A stretch of DNA of 64,000 bases. Origin: Aerophototrophica crusticola. Its GTDB lineage: Bacteria; Pseudomonadota; Alphaproteobacteria; Azospirillales; Azospirillaceae. Every line of letters begins with the position of its first letter. The first letter of the stretch is position 1. This document shows, piece by piece, positions 1-8,261 of the stretch. The stretch is taken from contig MOEB01000014.1 of assembly GCA_001939945.1 (NCBI GenBank), forward strand, positions 1-64,000. Reading direction: 5' to 3'. Below the pieces are notes generated by a model. It was not told the DNA's origin and did not search any database. It was given only the letters and a program-made list of their open reading frames with translations. A program made the position numbers and the translations under genes.

Positions 1-3000
1 CCGTCGCCGCCCTCCAGCAGGTCGGCCCCGGCGCCCCCGTCCAGCGTGTCGTCCCCCGCCCCGCCGCGCAGCGTGTCCGCCCCGGCCCCGCCGTCCAGGT
101 GGTCGGCCCCGCCGCCGCCGTCCAGCAGGTCGGCGCCGTCGCGGCCCAGCAGCACGTCCCCGTCGCCGCCGCCCTCCAGCGTGTCGTCCCCCGCGCCCCC
201 GTCCAGCCAGTCCCGCCCCAGCCGGCCGCGCAGCGTGTCGCCATGGGCGCCGCCCACCAGGATGTCGTCGCCGCCGGTGACGTCCACCCAGGTGGTGACG
301 TCCTGGTACGTGCCGGGCCCGGTCTGGATGCGGATGGTGCGCTGCTCCTGGCGCCAGTCGTCCAGGGTGACCGGCCCGGCCGCCCCGCCGGCCAGGGCGA
401 TGTCGCTGCCGTCCGAGTTCACCCCGTCACCGGCCGACCACACGGCATAGCCGGCGCTGGCCGCGAAGTCGGTGACCAGCACCGAGGCGCCGTCCGCCGC
501 CGCCCCCGGCAGCGCCCCGAACACCCCCGCCCCCCGGCCACCGCCACCCGCAGGCCTGCCCCCTCGAACCCCAGTGACACCGCCCCATACCCCGCCCCCT
601 CCCCCGCCACCGCGAAGCTGTCCAGGAAGCCACGCAGCCCGCCGTAGAAATCGGAAGGGGCGAACTGGTCGAGGCGGAGTTCTGCGGCGCGTTGGAGGGT
701 GATCATCCAGCCGGCGGAGAACTCCGATGTCTTCAGGGTGTTGGTGATGCGGTCCACCGTGGCTTGGTGTGCGGAGTAGAAGGTCAAGTCCGCTTGGCTG
801 GGCGCCACCTCGGCACGGGCCAGCAGGCGGGTCACGACGGCCTGATTGGCGGTGAAGAAGTCCCGGTCGGCCTGGGAGAGGTTGTTCCAGGGCTCCAGGA
901 CCAGACCATTGATGAGTTCCCGGTTGCGGAGATAAAAGGCATAGTCCTCCGCGACTTTGAGGTCTCCGCCCAGCGCGGCGACGGACTCTTGGGCCGTCTG
1001 GGAAAGCACGCGCTTCTGGAGGATGTCGCCCCCCGCGATCCTGGTGTCCTTGATCGCTCGCAACACGCCCCAATCCACCGCTTGGTCGGCAGAGGCAAAG
1101 TTGACCCGCTGCCCACCGAATTCAGCCCAGACCTGGTTGCCCTTGTGGCCGTACTTCTGGGTGGGCGACACGGTGTTGGACACCGGCACCACGTCAAGAT
1201 CACCGGCCGCCGCCTGAATCAGACCGTTCAGGCTGTCGCGGGCCGCCAGCGCCATGCTGGTGACGAACTCACGGTTGCCGCCGTTGGCCGAGTTCACGGC
1301 GCCCAGTCGGTAATAGCCTGTGTCGAAGCTGAGCACGGTCTCCGCGTCAGCCGTGGGCACCTTGGGCTTCTTGCGGCCGAACAGATTGCCAAGGAAAGTA
1401 CCGATGATAAAGCCGACGAAAGCGCCTACACCAGGAAACAGGATGTTCGACGCGGCCCAGGCTGAGCCGAAGAACGTCGCACCCGTACCGAACAGGCTAG
1501 TGCCCAATCCGCCGACGGTGAACGCCAAGGTACCAGCGGCGGCGCCGAGATTGCCCAGGACCGCGCCTGCCTGCGTTTGGGGGCTGATGACCAGCGACCC
1601 GAGCTTCTGTCCAAGGAACGAGGCCAAGGCATTGACGGCCAGGGTTCCTGCCCCTGCCTGCACCCCCGGTGTCCCAGGTCCCTTCGGGACGGAGTTTGCG
1701 AACAGGTCATCAAAGCTGCCAAAGCCCCTGAAGGCCTCGGAGAGCCCATGCTCAAAGATGTTGCGGCCGACAACGCCCAGGGCACTGCTTCCAGCCACCC
1801 CAAAGACCTCACCCGCGAGGCCGTCGATACCCAGGGCGTCGGCAAACTCCATCATCAGCAGCGAGCTGACGGTGCCGATACCGGCATCCCGGATGCTGAC
1901 GTCGATGTCGTCGAGCACCTGATCGATCCCGCCGACTGTCGCGAGTTCCCATCCCGCCGCCAGGCTTCCACTGCTGATCGCCTCGGCCAGCAAAAGACCC
2001 AGCCGAGCCGTGACCACAGAGAACACTCCGCGGCTGATCACGCGGCCAACGGTGCTGCTGCCGCCGACCAAATCCCCGATGGTGCTGCCGACAGCGTCCC
2101 CCAGGCCATAAAACAGCGATTGCATGTCCTGGCTCAGGGTGGCATCGGCACCCCTGTCCACGACGGGTTTCGCCGTTCTGGTGCCATCCTCGTCCGTCTC
2201 GACGGAGATGCCGACACTGTCCCCGCTCACGGGGTCGCGTTTGATTATTGAAAGCAAGGTTCCCAGGGCCCCGGTGCCGCCATCCTTCTTTGGTCGCTTG
2301 CCCCAGACGACGATTTCTTCCATCTCACCGGTGTCACCGGTGCTCTCAACATGGGCTTCCGCCGGGCTGATCCTGCCGTCGGCCCCCCTTTCGAACACCT
2401 GGGTACTCTTGATCCTCCTCCGCCCAACCTGATCCTCTTTGGTGAGCAGGTAGCTTCCCGGCCCATTCACACCCGTCCTGTAGCGGTACCCGGCAATGGT
2501 CCCCTCCACTGGCACATTGCCCCGGACCGCAGCCCAGAAATTGTTGTAATCCAGCATGAGCCCGGTTGGCGCGTCTGGGCCATAGCCAAGGCTGTAGGCA
2601 AACGCTCCAGCCTCTGCATCTCCGTTGGTTCCCCGGAAGGCGAGTTCCCGGAGCATTTCGTCCATAGGGAGAAGAACTATCCCATGACCCATTGTATCCG
2701 AAAAAACTGGAAAGTCATGCTGATCATATGGAGAGCCGACGATGGTTCGTTGATAATATGGGATGTGCCCGAGACCTGCCGTTGCTGACATACCATTTGT
2801 AATCATAAACTCGATATCTGGTGAGCTTATGATGCCTCGCAGGTCAATTCCAGTAAATTCTTTCAGTACTCGTCCAGAAGCGCCTGCCGTCAAATCAAAT
2901 GCGATGCCATAAAAGCCGGGCGAGTTAGCCATGAAGGCCCTGCCAACCCTGGGACCCAACTCAAGCTTGGTAGCTAGAGCCAAATATCCCCCTAACGAAT

Positions 3001-3484
3001 GCCCGTAAATCTGGACAGTGTTTCCGCTAACCCCATATTGGTTCATTATTTTATTGGCAAATCTAACAGCACGATTTATCTCTAATTTCGGCGGAATACC
3101 AAGGAAGAGGGAGAAATCCGGAACAAGGTCCACTATGCTTCCAAGATGCGTTCCGGCATAGGATAAATGCACCGTGCCTGTTGATATTTCTTCGAGGGCA
3201 ATGGCGAATGAAAAACCATTTGAATCAAATATACTATTCTCATGCTCATACCCAATGAGTCGATAGTTATCAGCAATAAAGCGCGCACGTTTTTCGGACA
3301 TATTCTCAGTTTTCATAAGCTCCGCAAATAATTTATTCTGATTTTCGGGATCCGTAGCACCTCTTCTAGATAATGGTACGTTTCTCAGATTTGCATATGC
3401 GGCATTTGCAATGTTTGTTTTCTTGACGGTTGAAATCAAATCTTCCGTCGACATCAACTTGGTATAAACGTCCCGGGCCATCAT
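1..3484 (-). CDS. Large lipase-like RTX (calcium-binding repeat) protein, partial, apparent frameshift
   Basis: The N-terminal ~250 residues look like a class-3-lipase alpha/beta hydrolase, with a nucleophile elbow GHSLGG at residues 161-166 (Ser163). A long Gly/Ala-rich middle and a helical stretch follow. The open frame ends at 419, but from about position 523 down to 1 another frame encodes classic RTX nonapeptides of the type [11 protein letters not shown], repeated at least six times. The switch lies in a C-rich run at 524-535, where one missing base would restore one long protein. The gene runs off the left edge. Start: ATG at 3484 overlaps the upstream stop as ATGA, so translation is probably coupled. 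RTX proteins of this kind are normally exported by type I secretion and fold on binding calcium outside the cell. A HlyD remnant nearby fits that. The N-terminal third is AT-richer than the rest. Substrate unknown. Confidence 0.8.
524..535 (-). other. Apparent -1 frameshift in the RTX gene at a G/C homopolymer
   Basis: On the minus strand a G6-C-G5 tract separates the hydrolase frame from the RTX-repeat frame. One added G joins them. It could be an assembly error, a real null mutation, or a slippage-prone phase-variable tract. Confidence 0.7.
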
Positions 3485-4203
3485 GATTTCTTTTCAACAT
3501 TTGATAGGGGTTTCATCCTGCTTGCTGGCACGTAAAAGAAATCTGGCATATTAAATATAGCTGGACATGATGATAATACTTTATTAACGGGGCGGAATCT
3601 TCCCACAAACCATCTTTCAAAAGTCCAGAGATTTATCTGCGCCAATTTTTGTTCTCCAACGGTTTGCTTAGTATCTAAATCAATAAACCTCTCATGAAGC
3701 CAGTAATCATGGTTTTCTTTGATAGTTCCTGGATACATGGACTCAAATTTATATCTCGCTTTTCTATTGCTTGAATATTCTCGAGCGACACATTTTCCCT
3801 GCAAACCGGCATCCTGTTCAAGCTGTTCGTAACTCCGGGCATGCCTTCCCATTATTTCCATCAGTTGCGATGGACTCAGGCATTCCGGTGATCCGAGTTC
3901 TTTGAAGAAGAAACTGACAAATCTTTTATCCGGATTCATTTCGGATGATATTTCATATTCAACTCTTTTATATCCATCAGGTTCGACCAGCAGCCCTAGG
4001 CATGCAGGCCCGCAGCTTGCCTCGTTCATGTGAATGAAGTCTGTCCTTACCTCGGGATCAAGATAACCAACAGACTTTCGGGCACATTCCGCCTCCCATG
4101 TCCGGCTCGCATGATAATCATGTGCCCAGGCACCCAACTGGCCTAGGACGACCAGTCCCACCGTGAGTTTTACGACAAGCTTTCCACTGATGGTCATGGT
4201 CAC
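3481..4203 (-). CDS. Exported protein of unknown function, coupled to the RTX lipase-like gene
   Basis: This 240-residue protein starts with a short basic stretch, a hydrophobic segment (about residues 8-25) and a plausible signal-peptidase site after AWA, so it is probably periplasmic or membrane-anchored. The mature part has several cysteines (for example in EASCGPACLG), which suggests disulfides. I recognise no domain. Its stop overlaps the start of the RTX lipase-like gene by four bases (ATGA), so the two are co-translated. Base composition is clearly lower in GC than the chromosomal half. Context allows an inhibitor or immunity protein, a chaperone, or an accessory factor for the secreted hydrolase, but nothing in the sequence decides between these. 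The gene lies between the RTX gene and the HlyD stub. Confidence 0.75.
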   Translation of the reverse strand: MTMTISGKLVVKLTVGLVVLGQLGAWAHDYHASRTWEAECARKSVGYLDPEVRTDFIHMNEASCGPACLGLLVEPDGYKRVEYEISSEMNPDKRFVSFFFKELGSPECLSPSQLMEIMGRHARSYEQLEQDAGLQGKCVAREYSSNRKARYKFESMYPGTIKENHDYWLHERFIDLDTKQTVGEQKLAQINLWTFERWFVGRFRPVNKVLSSCPAIFNMPDFFYVPASRMKPLSNVEKKS

Positions 4204-4370
4204 GGCTCACATCCTAGAAGGCCAAGTGCATGCAAGCGCCCTGGATCCAACCATCCATTGGCATCATATATCAAAGACCCGCTTCAAGTGGGGGATTTTT
4301 GGAATGCGCCCAGAAGTTTCATCTCACCACATATACCAGGGGCTGGCTTCCAAGGGTCTGTTGGGATCTG

Positions 4371-4766
4371 TCACCGCTCCCTCCCCGCCTCTTGCGTCGC
4401 GCGCGCGATTGGGGAAAGCAAATAGTCGGCGACCGTGCGCCGGCCCGTCACCACCTCCGCCGTCACCGCCATCCCTGGCACCAGCGCCGCCTCCGCCCCG
4501 CCCGTCAAGGCCGTGCCCGCCAGCGCCACCCGCGCCGGGTAGACCAGGCCCCGCGCCTCGTCCGCCACCGCGTCCGCGCCCACATGCTCCACCGTGCCCC
4601 GCAGCACCCCGTGGCGGGTGAAGGGGAACGCCTCCACCTTCACCACCGCGTCCATGCCGGGCCGCACCGCGCCAGAGTCCCGGTTCAGCAGCAGCGCCTC
4701 CACCACCAGGCCCGTGCCCGCCGGCACCACCGTGGCCACCCGGGCCCGCGCCCCCTTCCCCCTCAC
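4371..4766 (-). pseudogene. HlyD-family type I secretion adaptor, C-terminal remnant
   Basis: The 131-residue frame matches only the C-terminal part of HlyD/PrtE-type periplasmic adaptors. It shows the family-like stretches VEALLLNRDSGAVRPG, VVKVEAFPFTRHG, RGLVYPARVAL, PGMAVTAEVVTGRR and a terminal YLLSPIAR. Intact adaptors are about 430 residues with an N-terminal membrane anchor and a coiled coil, all missing here. Upstream the reading frame meets the 3' end of the DUF932 gene within a few bases, so the 5' part was lost by insertion or deletion. In type I systems the adaptor links the inner-membrane ABC exporter to the outer-membrane channel. No ABC exporter or TolC gene is present in this window, so the RTX protein would need a secretion apparatus encoded elsewhere. 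Confidence 0.85.
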
Positions 4767-5923
4767 GCCGCGCGGGCCAGCAGCCTGCCCGCCACCCGCT
4801 CCAGCCCCACCCGCCGATCCTGGTGCGGCTCAAGCCGAGCGGCGGCGGTGATCGCCTGCACGAATTCGAAGGCGGTCTCAGGCGGGCGCCTCTCCTCCGC
4901 CAGGGCCTGGGCGAGCATGCGCTGGGCCTGGGCGGCGGGGATGCCCAGGGCGCGCAGGAAGGCGCCGCGGTCCTCGTCGGTGCGCGCCAGCACCCGCGTC
5001 CGCGCCGCGGCCACCCCCTCGGCGAAGGGCGCCGTCCCCGCCTGCGCCAGGGCGGCGAGGGCGGGGGCCACCTCGCGGGCGAAGCGGTCGGGGGCGAAGC
5101 GGGTATGGCGGAAGGACACCTCGCGGAACTGCTCCACGCCCCACAGGGTGCGGTTCTGGCACACGGCGCGCAGGTAGAAGGTAGCTATGCCCAGGGTCGC
5201 GGCCCCCACCTCGGAGTTCCAGCAGTAGAAGCCGCGGAAGTACAGGTCGGGGGAGCCGTCGGGCAGCCGCCCCGCCTCGATGGGGCGGGTGTCGTCCACC
5301 AGGAACAGGAACACGTCGCGGTCGGAGGCGTAGAGGGTCGTCGTCTCCCGCGTCACGTCCACGTGCGGGTTGTGCGCCATGGTGCGCCAGTCCAGCACGC
5401 CCGGCACCTTCCACGGCGCGTCGCCCGTGCCGTCCCCCGCCAGCCGCATCACGGCCGAGACCAGCTCGTGGTCGTGCACCCGGCCATACTGCGGGCCGGT
5501 CATGGCGCGCAGCTCCCCGGATCCCGAGACGTAGGCCTGCACCCGCTCCGCCGGACGGCTGGCGAGGCCGTACCGCAGGTTCAGGGCCGCTAGCCCCGGG
5601 GGCAGGCGCCGCAGCCAGGAGGCGGGCGCGCCGGACAGGGCCGCCACCTGCCCGAAGGCCCAATGGGTGGGCTCGGCCACCGTGCCGACCCAGGCCAGGG
5701 CGAGGCCGTCCTCCCCGCCGCCGGGCAGCAGCCGGATGGCGCCTGTGTCCAGCACCTCCCCGCGCGACGCCCCGGCCCGGGCCATCACCGCGTCATGCAG
5801 GGCCGAGAGGCTGAGGAAGCGCTGGTCGTCGGGGCGGCTGGCCCACTGGGCCGAGACGCGGTCGTCGCTGCGGCCGCGGGACGGGTCGACGCGGAAAGCG
5901 CCTTGGGTGGAAGTCTCGACCAT
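4763..5923 (-). CDS. DUF932 family protein (plasmid/integrative-element type)
   Basis: A 386-residue protein that I place in DUF932, a family carried mainly by plasmids, phages and ICEs and of unknown biochemical role. Recognisable parts are an internal TGPQYGRVHDHELVSAV segment, VLDWRTMAHNPHVDVT, and SDRDVFLFLVDDTRPIE followed by FRGFYCWNSEVGAATLGI. The open frame extends to 6187, but I choose ATG 5923 because a strong GGAGAGGAGGA ribosome site sits just before it and the conserved protein begins there. The 3' end abuts the truncated hlyD remnant, which makes this a likely element edge. A perfect 11-bp stem-loop (5949-5976) lies in the leader, and a 33-bp sequence further upstream is shared with the parB-like gene, suggesting common control. 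Confidence 0.8.
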   Translation of the reverse strand: MVETSTQGAFRVDPSRGRSDDRVSAQWASRPDDQRFLSLSALHDAVMARAGASRGEVLDTGAIRLLPGGGEDGLALAWVGTVAEPTHWAFGQVAALSGAPASWLRRLPPGLAALNLRYGLASRPAERVQAYVSGSGELRAMTGPQYGRVHDHELVSAVMRLAGDGTGDAPWKVPGVLDWRTMAHNPHVDVTRETTTLYASDRDVFLFLVDDTRPIEAGRLPDGSPDLYFRGFYCWNSEVGAATLGIATFYLRAVCQNRTLWGVEQFREVSFRHTRFAPDRFAREVAPALAALAQAGTAPFAEGVAAARTRVLARTDEDRGAFLRALGIPAAQAQRMLAQALAEERRPPETAFEFVQAITAAARLEPHQDRRVGLERVAGRLLARAA

Positions 5924-6244
5924 GGGGGTCCTCCTCTCCTTGGGTCCAGGAAGCAGCGCGTGCGTGCGCTGCTTCCCGGGGCCGCGCGAGCGGTGGGGGA
6001 GAGGGGGGCGGGGGCCGGCGCGCGGGGCCGGCCTGCCAGGGCGGGCGGGACGGTCCCGGTTCAGGGCTGTGCGATGGTCAGTCCCGCGCGCCGGCGGGCC
6101 TGCCCCGCGGAGAGGCGGCCCTCGCGGGGGAGAGGGGGCGAAGCCCGCCTCTCCACTTCGTGGTTCAGCGCAGGCATTGAAAACCATTTGCCTCTGCCTG
6201 AGCCTAATGTATCGTTAAAGCGTCGCTTTCGGGGAGATTCTAAT
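5924..6244. promoter_or_regulatory. Divergent GC-rich leader region with stem-loop and shared 33-bp element
   Basis: Between the DUF932 gene and the HEPN-motif gene. It contains a perfect stem-loop GGAAGCAGCGC/GCGCTGCTTCC (5949-5959 and 5966-5976), 26 bases before the DUF932 start. A 33-base stretch at 5999-6031 recurs with two mismatches at 10309-10341, and a TCGCGGGGGAGAG motif at 6122 recurs at 10443. Near 6180-6244 the sequence becomes AT-richer and should hold the promoter of the HEPN-motif gene, whose ribosome site is GGGGAG. Confidence 0.55.
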
Positions 6245-6754
6245 ATGACGTCTTTGCCTGATCGCGACAATGATCAAATACTCGCATTGTACGCACACTA
6301 TTTTTTGACGGCTGATTTGATGCGCAAGAACTATTCGACCCTAGATAGAAAGAGAAGAAAGAAAGGAGACCTCAGCCAAAATGATGCGGTAGACGAGAGC
6401 ATTTACTTTATCACATGGCTGGGTTTTTTAGCTGTAGTGTGCGAGGGTTTTAGAGATTTAAGAATCAGACTTACGTTGAAAAATCATAGACCGCCTGAAT
6501 TTGTTGAACTTCTTGAGCAATGCGATAAAATTCACAGCCTGATTAAAGAAAACTGGGATGTGCTCAGAAAACTTAGAAACTGTGTTTTTCATTTACGCAA
6601 AAACACCTATGACATAGAGATGTTTTTTTCTGAGAAAGGAAGCCGTATTGTATGGGCTGAGCAGCTGCACAAAGAATTAGAAGGCTTTTTCTCTAATTAC
6701 CGCATCAACTGTCAAGTTAGATACACATTAGCCAATGCAGAAGGCTTCGAATAA
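6245..6754 (+). CDS. Small HEPN-motif protein, possible RNase toxin or defence protein
   Basis: A 169-residue, mostly helical protein of markedly low GC surrounded by very GC-rich DNA, a sign of recent transfer. Residues 111-116 read RNCVFH, which fits the HEPN RNase signature R-(polar)-x3-H. It is preceded by a helix with LLEQCDKIHSLIKENWDVLRKL, the usual placing of the motif at the start of the last long helix. HEPN proteins often cleave RNA as toxins or abortive-infection effectors. No cognate MNT antitoxin or other partner lies beside it, so it may act alone or be regulated through its own termini. Start: ATG 6245, preceded by a GGGGAG ribosome site; the longer open frame upstream is GC-rich shadow. 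Family assignment is inferred from the motif and helical pattern only. Confidence 0.6.
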   Translation: MTSLPDRDNDQILALYAHYFLTADLMRKNYSTLDRKRRKKGDLSQNDAVDESIYFITWLGFLAVVCEGFRDLRIRLTLKNHRPPEFVELLEQCDKIHSLIKENWDVLRKLRNCVFHLRKNTYDIEMFFSEKGSRIVWAEQLHKELEGFFSNYRINCQVRYTLANAEGFE

Positions 6755-6947
6755 AAAAGACAGTATTTGCAATCTCACCAAGATCAGTGGCTATTGATAG
6801 TGCTAGCATCTTCCACATTTTTAGGAGATGCGGTAAACAATTTTGGAGTTAAAGCAGATCTTTAAACAGTCAGCCGGTATCTCTAAACTCACACATAGTA
6901 AACGTTTCATACCGGCGGCCCCGGGTGGAGCCGCCGGCCGTCGCGCC

Positions 6948-7163
6948 TCAGCACCTCACGTTCCCGCATACCGCGTCCCAGGCCGCCTCGCCCAGCGCCG
7001 CCACCGTGCCGCGCCAGCTCGCCGCCCCCACCTCCAGCCGCCGGCCGGTGCGGTGGTGCACCGTGGTGCCGCGGAAGCCGCCCGGGCCGTGGCGCAGGGT
7101 GGCGGTGAAGCGCTCGCCCAGCAGCTCGTGGGCGTGGGTGAAGGCGGGCAGCTTGGCGCGCAT
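6948..7163 (-). CDS. Small hypothetical protein (element-encoded)
   Basis: A 71-residue protein starting with MRAKLPAFTHAHELLGERF and containing TGRRLEVGAASWRGTVAALGEAAWDAV. The start at 7163 is supported by a strong GGGGAGGAG ribosome site. I recognise no domain. It looks like the short single-domain proteins found beside DUF736 and ParB-like genes on plasmids and ICEs of Rhodospirillales, and it shares their strand and high GC. It lies downstream of the DUF736 gene, separated by about 325 bases that include a strong stem-loop. Confidence 0.6.
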   Translation of the reverse strand: MRAKLPAFTHAHELLGERFTATLRHGPGGFRGTTVHHRTGRRLEVGAASWRGTVAALGEAAWDAVCGNVRC

Positions 7164-7488
7164 GGTGCTCCTCCCCTTGGCTGGTCGCCCCCGTCCCGGA
7201 GGCCCCCCGGCAGGTCCCGTGGCGCCCGCTGGGGCCAAGGCCGCGCCAGCGCCGCGGGAGCGGGGCGCGGGGGTGCCGCTTTTCCGGGGTGGGGGCCCCG
7301 GAAAAGTGGGGGCACCGCGCAGCCTTGGGGCCGGCGGGCGACACGGGGCCCGATGGGCGGGCAGCGGGAGGGGGCCTTTCCCATCTCGGCCGCAGCCGGG
7401 GGCCGCTTGGCCCCCTGGCGAGGGCGGGACAGGCCCCGCGCGGGAAGGGGGGCGCCCCGCCGCGGGTGGGCGGGGCGCCGGGGGTGGG
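7164..7488. other. Gene-free GC-rich spacer with a strong stem-loop
   Basis: I see no supported gene. A hairpin TTTTCCGGGG/CCCCGGAAAA (7280-7289 and 7296-7305), extended by GGTGCC/GGCACC (7272-7277 and 7311-7316), lies between the DUF736 stop and the next minus-strand gene. It could terminate DUF736 transcription or structure the next leader. No clear U-tract follows on either strand. Confidence 0.4.
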
Positions 7489-7812
7489 TCAGTCGGCGTG
7501 GCGGGCGCGGGGCCGGCTCCACACCAGGGCGTAGCCGTCCGGCTCCTCCGCCTCAATCAGCGCCGCGTTCAGGGGCTGGGCGAAGGACGGGTCGTCGAGC
7601 GCCACGGACAGGTAGTCGCGGCCCGCCTCGGAGGTCTTGCGCCAGGCCGCCCCGATCTCCGCCTTCCCGGCATAGACCCGGAAGTCCGGCTGGCCCGGCT
7701 TGGCCTTGGCGTCGTCGGGCTGGATGGTCACCTTGGCGTTGAAGCCCAGGGTGCGGATGGTGCCCGCGTAGCCGCCCTTGTCCTGCCGGGTGAAGGTGCC
7801 GATCGTCGCCAT
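7489..7812 (-). CDS. DUF736 family protein
   Basis: A 107-residue protein beginning MATIGTFTRQDKGGYAG, the characteristic start of DUF736. It continues with IRTLGFNAKVTI and a C-terminal GYALVWSRPR, typical of the family, and length is normal. DUF736 proteins are small, of unknown mechanism, and almost always encoded on plasmids and integrative conjugative elements of alphaproteobacteria, often near ParB, DUF932 and relaxase genes. Here it is on the same strand as the parB-like gene, 449 bases away, and supports the view that 4.8-11 kb belongs to a mobile element. The start at 7812 has a CAGGAGA ribosome site. Confidence 0.9.
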   Translation of the reverse strand: MATIGTFTRQDKGGYAGTIRTLGFNAKVTIQPDDAKAKPGQPDFRVYAGKAEIGAAWRKTSEAGRDYLSVALDDPSFAQPLNAALIEAEEPDGYALVWSRPRARHAD

Positions 7813-8261
7813 CGTCTGTCTCCTGCTGCTCGGGGCCACGCCTGCCGCGGCCCCGTGGCGTGTCGGACCGGGGCGGGCCGGGGTGCCCGTCATGCCGCAG
7901 GCACCGGAGCGGAGCGGAGGACCGGGGGTGGGCGGCTTTGTTGACCCGCGAGGAATGCCGGGCCGGGGTCCCCCCCGGGGTGGCCCGGCAGGGGAAGAAA
8001 GCCGCCCGCCCCTGGTTGCCGGGCACCCCGGCTTGCCCCAGACACGTCGCCCGGGGGCCGTGGGCGGTGGCCCGGTGCCGGCGGGGGACGCCGGCGCACG
8101 GTCGCCTCCCCCCGGTGGGCAGGGGTGGCCACGGTGGCCGCCGCGTCCCGATTCACGCTGTTGGTCCTGCCGCCGATGCCGCGGCCGGGCGGGACGGTTG
8201 TCCTGTAAGCGATTGCCGGGTAGGTGGGCGCGGCCCCCGCCAGGACCGCGCCCGGGGACAG
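7813..8261. other. 449-bp gene-free region with a 78-bp nested inverted repeat
   Basis: I see no gene. A nested inverted repeat spans 7930-8007. The outer arms are GGGCGGCTTT (7930-7939) and AAAGCCGCCC (7998-8007). The inner arms are TGCCGGGCC (7956-7964) and GGCCCGGCA (7982-7990), around a GGGG/CCCC core. The region must also carry the DUF736 promoter. Its size and structure between a ParB-like and a DUF736 gene would suit an origin, transfer or partition site, but no iterons are visible. Confidence 0.45.

Noticed and set aside
99-647. Long plus-strand frame opposite the RTX repeats
   Set aside because: Composition is Pro/Ala/Val-rich shadow of the minus-strand RTX repeats; no ribosome site or family pattern.
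4763-6187. 474-residue version of the DUF932 gene
   Set aside because: The extra N-terminus is Pro/Arg-rich leader; a strong ribosome site and the conserved start are at 5923.
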